Assembly (NCBI GenBank): GCA_949752735.1
Contig: OX457036.1
Span: 19,947,169-20,011,168 of the forward strand
Source of the DNA: Lumbricus terrestris
Lineage: Eukaryota; Annelida; Clitellata; Crassiclitellata; Lumbricidae
Reading direction: 5' to 3'
Length of the DNA: 64,000 bases
The translations under genes and the position numbers were made by a program. The notes below the pieces were generated by a model that was not told where the DNA came from, did not search any database, and saw nothing but the letters and a program-made list of their open reading frames with translations. This document shows positions 23,901-35,900 of the stretch, piece after piece. Position 1 is the stretch's first letter. The number at the start of each line of letters is the position of its first letter.

Positions 23901-26900
23901 GATGGTTGTCAATGTGGCTGCAGATGGAAACTGTTTATTTAGTTCACTCGCCAGACAGTTGACTCAGCTTGGACGCGGAAGCTCAGCGACAGCGACAACT
24001 GCTCATGATGTACGCATGGAACTGGTTGAATGTCTGCAGTCGCACTCACAGTCGCAGATGATCTTGGACAGTGGAGCTATGACAGAGCAGGAATTGCAAG
24101 TATATATCGACAACATGAAGAAATGTGGCACATGGGGTGATGGTGTAATTCTTTCTGTAGCAGTCAATCTGTATCGACGACCTATCATCATTTTAACTGT
24201 GGAGGGGGAACAGCGTATTGATATGGCAACATCACCTACCTCATCTCAAGCATCGTCATGTGAGACTGAGTCTTACGCTATATATCTGGGGTTGGTTGGC
24301 ACAAATCACTATGTAAGTATTGAAAAACAGAATAGTCAACAGACTCAACACACAGCGGAATCAGACACAAACATTTCTGATGACGAATGTGGCACTGGTC
24401 ATTCAATTTCAACAAGTACTGCAGCTAGTAATAGTACCACAACCGAAGAGCAGTCAAGGACATCCGCACAGTTAACATGTTCACCGTCAACCATAAGTGT
24501 GACAGCTTCGCTATCTCCAGCTGGAAGTAAACCGGTGGATGTGAAAGTCGATGAGTTTGAGGAAAAGGTTCACGAGGCAATTGAATTTCAAGGGGTTGTA
24601 CAGTCAAGCAAAAATCAGTCAGGACGCAAACAGAAGGTTGAGGCTGAGGATTGGGCAGAGTACAGAAGTGAAGCTCGTGGTGGGTCTGGTAGAAGGAGGA
24701 TTGTGCATTGCAAAATCTGTTGTGCACATCCTGATCTGGTGAAGATCCACTGTCAAAGGATCCCAGCCATATGCACTGCAAATGGTGCAGTGTTCAGGCA
24801 GCAGATGTATGATGAACACTGTGTATCGACAGTACACAATGCTTGTTTGACACGTAGTCGACAACAGAAGGCTCTTGCCGAGGGTCGGATACATGAGGGA
24901 GAAACTGTGTTGGAGAAACAACTGCGATTTGCTAACACTGCATTGGAACAAAAGATAGCAAGAATCATGATTAAGGTATACATGGATGCCAAACGCGGGA
25001 CACTATCTGCGTGGTCATTTCCAGCTAGATACGTGGCGTCATTGATGGCTGAAAGAATCGACTTGAACAACCCTGAAATTCCGTTTTCTCCTACTGACAC
25101 AGATCTACAGTATGTCACTCCTGCAAGCCATCGCGACATGCTACTGACAATCGCAGAAACGGACCGTAAGGCATTTGCACTCCGATTTAAAGATATCCTT
25201 GCGCTTTCTCTCAGAGTTGATGGTGCTGTTGACAAGCAGCGAATAGACAACAAGCATGTTATGGCGCAGGTTGTAACGGCGGTTGGAGACATGGAGACTT
25301 GGTACATGGGCTTGGCTGAAAGCGAGAAGCGAGGTAGCGAGGGGTTATTGGAGGCACTCAGGAAGGCGTCTGCAAAGTGTGGAGCAACATGGCCAGAGAT
25401 ATTTAAGCAAACAACCTCTATTGTCACAGACGGCGCGTCAGAAAATACTGGAAGACATCATTCGCTATGGACACTGCTCGAGCAAGAACGCAAAGACAAC
25501 ACCACTAAGGACACGTCAAGTCCATGTAAGGGCCCTATCCCTCTCCTCAAAATATGGTGCAGTGTTCACCGTTCTCAGTTAGTGTTCAAAGACATGACTA
25601 CAGGTGTTCCTGAAGCACGGCGTGTTATAGATGACTGTAAAGCAGTTACGCGTTTCTATAACAGTTCAGCATGTAGAACAAAGGAATTCAAGAAGCATGC
25701 GGAAGAACTTGGCGTCACAGTCAGACAGTATCCATCAGTAATCGACATAAGATTCACACAATATTCTAACAGTCTTCTGTCATCCATTCTGGACAACTAC
25801 AGACCGATGATGCGACATCTGCAGACTTTCTCCCTGAAAGACGCTGAAGAATATGGCATGCTGAAGAAGTGGATTAATGCTGACACTGTTCACATTGCAG
25901 CGATCTTGTGTGACGCGCTGTACATCTACTCTAGATTTCAGAAGAAGTTGCAGGGCAACCAAGTGACTCTGTTTGACGTCGAAAGTGATCGTGATAAATG
26001 TGTGGAGGACCTAAGGAAATTATTACAGCGTCCGCACCCAGGTGGATATGAGGAGAAAGTAATAATTACAGGGAATGAGGAACAAGCCGATGAAGTTATC
26101 AAGAGTTACGACACTGTTAAGCTCACAGTCGTCCAATTAAGGCACTGTAAGAGAGAGCACTCTCTCGTTAGCAGTTGCGGTCGCGATGTGTATGCCATCA
26201 AGACTGAGATTATTTGTTCGCTGTGCAACTTTCTGACCAGTCGACTCGGAACTGACAAAGGTGCCAGTGATCTTCGCTATGCACTAGAGTTTCAGGCGCT
26301 TTCTCCACCAATGCTTATGAATGGCAATGCATCTGATGAAGACATTGAACGGGTGTACACTGGCCTCGCATCAGACTTTGCGAAGCGTGACTTCTACAGT
26401 AGCTACGGAGAGCTGGTGAACGCTGCAAAGAAAGCGCAGATGTCCAACACAAGCACATTGCAGGATTTCCTTAAGATCAGTCTGACTAATGCAGACTGGC
26501 GTTCTGTTTCTGTAGCTGTCGCCAGACTACTCGCAGCAAAGCCTCATTCATGTGACGTGGAGAGACTTGTTAGTGCATACAATCTCATGAAGGATGATGA
26601 TAGAAGCAGCCTCAATGCAGAGACAGTTGATGCACATTTACATGTCCGAATGAATATGCCGGTTACATCAAAATTTGATGTACGCCCAGCACTGCGAGCA
26701 TGGTTTCAAGCTTGTAACCGACGTTCGCGACCAACTGTGAAGGCCAAATCCCAGGAATGGTTCAAGGACGTGTTTTAATTATCTGACTGCGACTCAAACT
26801 GACCAGCCGCAAGACGGCGCCAGTAACTGTTAGTCTGTTAGCTTAGCTATAAACTTTGCCTTTGTCTTGAAGACTTGACCCATGATCAATGATACCGTTA

Positions 26901-29900
26901 AGACATGTGTCGTCCATTTCGTAACTAATAATTATAATGACAGTGTTAGAATTGTATAAGAAACTATTTGGTTCATGCAAAAATTGGAATGTTATCAAAT
27001 TCAATATCAAATTATCATGTCGTTTGACTCATTTCAAGTTCTCAGCTAATTTGAAAATTTTCATAATCTAACTCATACTGGAGAGAGACCTTACAAGTGT
27101 GATAGATGTGCTAAACCATTTACTTATTAATATAAGCTAGAAACGCATAATCAAACTCATACTGGAGAAAGACCTTACAAGTGTGATAGATGTGCTAAAG
27201 CATTTAGTTATTAATAAACAGGCATTTGCAATTTCACAATTTTTTCTTAGGGGGGGACGTGCTTGGTGAAAAATTCTTTAAAATAGGCCCTGAACTGAAT
27301 CATCAACCAGGAACATAAAATCCTGATTGTATGTAGCCCATGCTGCCCTTAATGAACTGTACATCCATTTAATCACAAGTAACAACTTTCTATTGACTTG
27401 TGCAGTCACCTTCCTCCAATGACATTGTATACGTGATGAAAGTCATGAAACACAAAGACATTTCCTGCTCTTGGACTAATTTTTTCATAAATTACCAGGT
27501 CTATAACATGCACCATTTCCTTGAATTAGCACTACACAAAATATCTATATAAATTGCCAAAAAGGTAGCATTACCAACCACAACACCAAAGGTAATGGCA
27601 GTGAGCATTACAAAATCCTTTTTAGAGTGCACCAAAAAGAAAGCACATAAAATTGTATGCCTCCAGGACTACGCATAGCAATGCTGCCAGAGATTGGTAA
27701 AGCTCATAAGTTATGTTTGTATTTGACTGCTAATTGTTTAGATAACCATTTGGTATACATTCTAGTCTATTTTTAGTGCTGCCACATGCATTCTAGTCTA
27801 TTTTTAGTGCTGCCACATGCATTCTAGTCTATTTTTAGTGCTGGAGGCCAGTTTAACTTCAGCCCAAGTGCAATCATCTGCAAAGTTTAAAAGTCCATCA
27901 AAAGCTAACAAACACGAACGACAAGATTCCATTGTTGCTACAAAAGTACAATGCAAGTCTCTACATGACTTCTCTATACGCATGAATGCATTTTATTTAT
28001 CAGAAGTGAGCACCCAAGGTTGACAACCACAGAAAGAGTCGTTAGTATTTTGGGAGTTGTATAATACAACTGACAACTACTTTCTGAGGGCAATTCTCGT
28101 GTACCCATATCATACGTTTACTGCATCAGGCCGACTTGACATGACTGTGAGACTGTAAACTGAGCTGTACGCATTGTTCGCATGCTGACAAAAAATGAGA
28201 TCTTGCGAGACTCATATTAATGTAAAAACACTGCAAAATCTTAGCTGTAGTGACCTCCATGCAATGCAAATGTGTTTGCAAGGTATTTACTGGTCAGTTT
28301 GTTGAACAGATTACTTTTTCTCTTTCCAGATGTTTATGCTTAAACTGTTTTCTTTCTGTGTATTTGCGTTTCTACACTTTCTGTTCCGCCCCATTATGGC
28401 AAAATAAAGTTGATAATATGGGTTGAACATCAAACATGAGTTGAGCTAACATCCGGTCATGGGGTTTTAAATGTTCATTTTTATTTTAAAGGTTCTAAAA
28501 ATTTGAAAATTAATTATTTTGGGGTTTGAACTCGTAAATCCCTTAAATACGCCCCCTGTTGATGGCGCACGAGCCGATTGTTTACTTTTCTATGCCGTAT
28601 ATGCTAGCTAGCTAGCTGGGAGTCCTTCACCATCTCAATGCATAATAATCTTGAACAATAATCTTGCTAATGACTGCCACCTGTTGTCAAAGGGAGAAAC
28701 AGGTGCAACGATATACATTTATCCATTTATCACAGTCTTGTCACTTATGAACTCACTGATGAACAGCATCAGATGTTGTGAAGGACAGATGTTGTGTATG
28801 TGCTGATTCTAGAGCAAGGACTGTATTTTGGATTCGAGAGTGGGGATAAGAGGAACATGAAAGCCTAAGACTTTTGCATTGATCATAGCAAATTGAAGCA
28901 GGATCCTGATCATCAACTGCACACTTCAAACAAAATTAACAACAGCCTTCAGTTGGCTGAATGATCAGCTGACTGAACACTTGTTCAATTGCCACAGTTA
29001 ACAATACTACTGCAATCCAAAAATAGTTTCTGACTAAACAGGCATGAACAAAATTTACAATCAGTAAAATAAAATTACAGACTTTGTGATGTAGTACAAG
29101 TTCACATTAATTAATTAAATGTAATCACAAAATCAAGTAATCACACAGCATTCCCTTTGAAAGAGTATGTCGACAGTATCTTGGAATGTATTGCAATTTG
29201 CCAATGCGATTACACCTATGAATGCAATAAACGAATATACAATACAGCAGTATGGGTATGATCCTCAACTGAGATGGTTTTTACTGTGTATAGTGTGTAG
29301 GGACTTGACCTTCACCAAATCCTTCACCTATAATTACCTCACACCTCAGATTCAGATTTACTCACTTGGGGCATAATATGCAATACTAGCCACCAAGACT
29401 AATAATACTTCAACAGATTAATAGACTCAGCAGCAAGGTCTGCAAATGTCAATGTCATTAGGAAAGTTACCGTGACATAATTTTCAAGACAAGAAATGTA
29501 GGTCAGATATTTTATAGAAACAAAATCCTGTAAGTCACCCTGCATTTGCATCAGCATGAAAAAACTACACATTTCTTCACAGTGACATATGAATATCGGT
29601 ACTTAATCAGCACAGGTGCTACATAAACTACACGCACACCATAAATAAATGAATCGCTGAACATGTTTTATCACACATCTTAAACTTTAAAGCAATGAAA
29701 ATTAAATTTTCACATGTGCCGGATATGACAGGCATGGCTTAATTTCAACAAAACCCAAGAACAAGAGTGAGAGAGAGGAGTCTCGGTTTACTTTTGAGCA
29801 GTGGCGTAGCCAGGAATTTATGATGGGGGGGGAGTTTCGGTTTTATGGTCTGGCCGGATGCCCTTTCTGACACCAACCCAACAGCATTACAGTAAATAAA

Positions 29901-32900
29901 AAGGGAATAAAGTAGCAAAGGAAATAAAGTAAGAAAAACAATTGTTACTACGAGCAATTGTTTTGTTTTTCTTATTTAAGTGGATAAATAACCTTTAAAA
30001 AACTTTTTCCTATGCCAATAAGGGGGTTTTAACCCCCGAAACACTCCCTTGTCAACGCCACTGCTTTGAGACAAAAGCCGAACGCTGACTTACCGATTGA
30101 CAAAGCATCACAGCCGTGGTCGAACAGCTCACCGAGGGGTGAGGAGCTGTTGGTTCGACGTGCTTGCTTCCCGTCAATGGCATCCAATGACTGGTAAATG
30201 AAGAGTCCACAGGCACACAGGTAATAGCACCAGCTGGGAGCCTACATAAATCAAAAAGACAACTTAGATCAAGAATCAGGCACACAGGTAATAGCACCAG
30301 CTGGGAGCCTACATAAAGCAAAAAGACAACTTATATCAAAGATCAGCGCAAGGAGATCAACAGCACATGATTACTTGCAAAAAGGTCATTGATCCAGTCT
30401 CAGCAGGTTCTTTTAAAACCTTGTGAACTGTTCAGCATTTAACATCAATCACAATGAGTATCACTTTCTGAATGCAGTTACACAGGTATTTGGACACAAA
30501 TAATGTATGTATGTGTACTTGTTATAAATCGCCCCTTCAAGATTCTACTCAGAAGCGCTCCCGACACTGAATCATTCATTCATTAAGTGAATTTTGAATA
30601 ACACCTCTTCAATGACTCCACCACAAAAATATCACTTTCATTTTGTGTAAAGTAATGAATGCTAAAGTAGGCTACATATGTTGTTAATTGCATGCAAAGT
30701 GAACATCAACGTCACAAAGAGTCATGATTAGCAGGTAATATTCATTAGCAGGTTGCATTCATCACAACTTCTGATGAAAGGTTAATAAACACTGCCATTG
30801 GTTTCTTAAATTTCTAGCTTCAACAGCAAAAGTTCTAGTTTGTCCTTGAATTCCTTTGCATTAAAGTCACAAACAATAGCATATAGTCAACTAGTGTAAA
30901 ATATAACGGTGCTATCTGTAATAAAATCAGTTCAAAGTTGAAATGCAGGCAGACCTCCTTTTTAAACTTTTCTATATTATATAGGTTACTCTGTCAATTC
31001 AAAGTGTATGCAAAGCAGAAGCAGATACATTGATGTCTGCTTGCATACACTCATCAGTCATGACTGACCAATGTGACCATGGATGTCACTTACACTGAAG
31101 TAAGTGAAGTCCATAGTCAGTCATGAAGTGCCTGGATCTGTGGTCATCGAAAACTTGAGACAAAAATTTAGGAATATTGTTGTAACCATCCTACAACTGG
31201 TATAGAAATTAGTACATCATAGCATCTGTTTTACACCATGCATACAGTACCATCTGCATTTAAATGTGTCCTACAATCAGTATCTGCACTATGGTACTAT
31301 CAGTATCCAGAGTTGTCTTTCCAGTTGTTAGTATTACTAAGTCAGTTATATATTGTATAGCCAGTAGTAGCAGCAGCACAATATCAGTCAAGTGTCTAGA
31401 GTATGACCCATTTTTTGTCGTCGACGTTATTTCACCAATAACCTGCTTGTGAAAGCCAAGTGTGGCTTTAATTCTAGCAGGACCAAAAATTGGCACACTT
31501 AACTAAGCCTGGCATTGATCAACATAAGCACTGGCAAATGTAATGTTGGATAAACAAATTACGAATTACTTGAAGTTGCAAAGGAAAAACTTGCTCATAT
31601 GCCTCTCTATAGGCTTGTCTGAAATCTTAATTAAATGTAAGTTGCATTAAACTTTATACCAGAGCAATCCCACTTTAAAAAGTCTTCATGATTTAGCGCA
31701 ATGTCCTTGCCAGTCTTTAACCTCTGACTCAAAAATGCTAAACCATGCACATGAAAATCTTCAATGCAATCACTCTACTCAGACCTGAAAAAGTTTTTAA
31801 AAAACAAAAAGACCACTAAGATTGGCAGTGTACAAATTAAATTAATTTTAGTCTATTTGAAAGCATGTTTATTATACTTGAAATAATATAAACTTTACCT
31901 ATCAAACAAGTGGTCATTACGCACAAATAGAGACCTACAAAAGCAACAGCTTAAACAGGGCTGGGCCCTGATTTCCAGAATAAAATTGCTCACAATGATA
32001 GGCCTCAATTGTTTAGATTGAAGAAGACAAAATAAATTAAACAGAGAATGAGAGCATTTTTGCAAAGCTAACTCCTAAGTTCCTTATCAGTTATACAATT
32101 CAGAATATAGGTCAACTTAGTGATTAATGTTTTCAGTAATTTCTTTAGGTTTTCTAAGCTCTACTCCAAGAAACTTCACAAGCTAAATGCTGTCAGTTGG
32201 AAAATCAGACAGCAATTGAGAGGACTGAACTTCACATTTAAATGTTCACCTGCCTTAATATATTGAGACTAAGAAAAATGAACTCACTAGCACTCATACT
32301 CATGGGCCATGGCCGCCTCCTCTCATACATGCATAAGGGCTAAACTTCATCTTCTTCAGCAAGCTATGCTGCAAGGGGCCATCCATAAATGATGTCACAC
32401 AATTCTGGACAATTTTTAAACCCCCTTCCTCGTCACGCATCAACACAAAAGTCACATGATATAGATCTAATATTGGACTGTCACACATCATAACAAATAT
32501 GTGACTCCCTCCCCTCTAGTTGTGTGACATCATTTATGGATGGTCCCCCAGCACCAACCAGATTTACTGCTGAATTTATATAGCAGCCTAAACAGTCAGA
32601 CCAGTTGTCTATACCCTCAGTTTTAAAAACCATTTAGCCAGCCTCTCAAGGTCTCACTTTAAAACAACAACCCAACAAGACTTCGACCTTACTGGTCAGA
32701 GCAGTAATACATACATAGTCATTCAAGATCTACTAGCGATTGTCCCAATTACTGACTACTGCAGTCATAAAATGTGAGCTTTAGGAGATCCTGTATCACC
32801 AAGGCACACTCAGGCCAGGAGGGGCCTCACGTAAACACCTTACTGACATAACAAGGTGCCTTCAAGGTCTCTGCAGCCTGTATAACTGTCTAAAAACAGT

Positions 32901-35900
32901 ATCTCAACCAGCAAAGATCCAAAGTACTATGGCCTGCAAAGTATGTCAGCAACAGCAGATAAGACCTGCGAACTGTGAACAGATGGGCATCTAACTCTAT
33001 GCACTGTCAAAACATCGCATGATCCTAAGAAGTCAGTGGCCGCATAGATAACAGATGAGTAGATCTGGATTCTGAATAACACAGCAAAACATCAGAGCAT
33101 CTGATGCGGGTTAAAGGCCAAGGTTACAACACTGTACACACGTTAAGTGAAGTGCTTTTTCAATGCATGCACAGGCTGGTCAGATAAGGCAACAAACATG
33201 GCTTCATAATGAGGTCACTGCAAACTATTAGATAGATAGACCTCTCAATGTCAGAACAAAATTTGTGTTCATGAATGTATGTATACATGTATGAATGTAT
33301 TTGATATGCATGTATGTATTCAAATTTGGTATGCACATATGTATGTATGCATGTATTTAGTTATATATGCATATATAAATATATCTATATACATACATAC
33401 ATACATACATACATACATACATACATACATACATACATACATACATACATACATACATACATACATACAGGCATGTAGGTAAGTATGTATGTCAAAATTA
33501 TGTTATATATGAATGTATGCATGCATACATGTATCTACACATTCGACTATTTGCATGTATATAGATTTTATGTGTGTCAGTGTGTGTGTGCGTGTGTGTC
33601 TGTGTGTGTGTCTGTGTGTGCTTGTATTAGCTCATGTGTGCATGCATGCGTATGCATACATGTGTATGCACCTTAGCGCTTTCAAAAACATCATAAAAGG
33701 ATAAAAGGTGTTTTACGAATGACCTGCACACATTGCAAAAAGTAACGATGCAGTTACATGACTCCATACAACACAACTGTAAACCCTATCACCAGAATAC
33801 AATAGTAAGTTTCCGAATGGCTGAGCAGCCCTTCCAGGGTTTCAGCTTTTCATATTGACACTGCATGATGTCGAGCCACCTATTATGACCAATTAAATTG
33901 TTAGCTACTGACACACATCATTCATGATATTAATATATTTAATTCAGATTAACAGGATTGATCATGGCTTATCAATCATTCTTCTTGAACCTAAATGCTC
34001 ATCTTTCAAAAGAACAGGATGCATAGGCATAAACTCTTAAAACTAGACTCAAGTTCAATTAACTTAGACAATGTGATTACCAATGTTTCTGTCTTGTAAT
34101 ATAACAATGATCTAGGTCAAACTAGCTGTCTAGTTAATGAGAGGATTGCCTCCAGAACCTGTGCAGTTATTGAGCAATGATTCAAGTATTGACGACTGGC
34201 ACACAAATCTCATATTAACTATAGCAAATCCTCCACCATTGCAAATGGCTCATTCTGCAAAGAAAACTACTAAGACTGGGAGAGTTGGGTAAGAAATGAG
34301 CAACAATAGGCAATCCTGTCAACGGCGGTTTTTAATTATTTACACTGAAAAGGCAATCCTGTCAACGGCGGTTTTTAATTATTTCACACCGAAAAAGCTT
34401 GTCAACGGCGGTTTCAAATTATTTCACACTCAAAGTACAACAATTGACAAATGAACAACATGAAGGTCAGTCTGAATGCACTAGGCGCAAAGTTTAAATG
34501 TTATAGTCATAGTTTTATGACTGAATCGCCACTGAAAGGCCGATAGGTAGGTGGGGAAAAGATCACGACTAGTTCCACTTTGATATCTGAGTTTTCGTTT
34601 GGCCTGCATCCAAAAGCCTTCAATAAGTTGTGTGTTGACTTCTGGATGAACTGGATCCACAAAGTTGTCTGCATGCACAACAACTTCGTGCATGTAAACA
34701 CCATTGTTAATGGTCGCAACATTCACGTAACCACCCCAAGCGTCAGTGATTATAACAGTTCCAGGTAGCACGTGACTTGTGATGATTCTTTCCAATGTGG
34801 CGGCATCTCTACGTGTAACAATTTCTAAATAGCATCTCCCTGTGCCACGTTCAACAATCCCAACAACCCACTTCCCACGCCGCAAAGAACCCCGATGGTA
34901 TTTACGATGGAAGAAGTATGACTCATCCATCTCCACACATATGGGTCGACCATTCGCATCGAAACCACCGAGTACGATTTGTTGGCTTACAAACCACTTC
35001 TGGCATTCAGTGCGGAAGAAATTGTTGTAATTGACCATTGTGTGCCAATTGTCAATGTTCTCAAACAGCATTACATTTGTCGACTTTAGGTCATAAATCC
35101 AATAGTACATCATCATAAGTACCTTTTCCGTATTGGTAACACAGTTCGCGAAGAATGACCCAGCACGGACACTAGTCATGAAATAATTAAAAACCGCCGT
35201 TGACACGGCGAACATATCTGAATTTCAGTGTGAAATAATTAAAAACCGCCGTTGACAGGATTGCCCAACAATATATAGACGACGTAACTTGATGTAGAAA
35301 CTCTAAACTTCATGCCATCTGTTAAACTCTAGAAAGGAATCCATCTGAGGGACCTCATATTCATTCAGACATTTGTGAATTTATACAGTGCTCCTTCAGG
35401 AAACTACCCATAGGTGCTCCAGACTCCAGCACACCAAAAAAGAGTAGGTTTAAAGTTTGGTGAGCAAGAAAGCTGCCTCAAAGTGTAGGTGTAACTCTAA
35501 GGAAGGCCATTCCAGACTACTGGCTCATCACAGAGGCACGAGTGTGCATTAGCCTGCCACTTGGGACCTAGATAACTACCTAATGAGTGGCATCATGGAA
35601 GCAACTAAGAATACCAAGGCAAAGCTGGGTCATCCCATGGACAAGACAACTCAAGTGGCACATTCACATCGAAATCCAGGATGGAAATTCTATTTACAAA
35701 TTTACTTCATGCACCTTAGTTTGATGCCATTGATAAAAACATGCTAGAAACTATATTCACATTTCATGAGCAACATAATCCATTTTATCTTTTATGTGCA
35801 TTCACATAAACTAGTTAAATAGCTCTGCATTTCGTTATGTGTCAACATTGAGGCTACTATGTAAGAAGAGACTGTAAGCTTAGTTTACCTGTCCTTTGGC

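Larger units (their letters stand above)
22276..27292 (+). mobile_element. Full-length hAT transposon encoding an OTU–hAT fusion (5,017 bp)
   Basis: The element is flanked by perfect 8-bp duplications AACTGAAT (22,268–22,275 and 27,293–27,300). Its ends are 15-bp inverted repeats CAGGGCCTATTTTAA. The left subterminal region carries repeated GTGCCTG/CAGGCACG motifs, probable transposase-binding sites, and the right end carries CAAGCACGTCC in inverse. It contains a two-exon transposase gene, a tandem duplication inside that gene's intron, and a zinc-finger gene remnant near its 3' end. It sits in phosphotransferase intron 2, antisense to the host gene. Confidence 0.95.

Noticed and set aside
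24753..25427. 224-codon minus-strand frame
   Set aside because: Shadow of the OTU–hAT transposase coding sequence on the other strand.
33279..33704. Cys/Val/His-rich frames
   Set aside because: Products of ATGT, ACAT and TG microsatellites.
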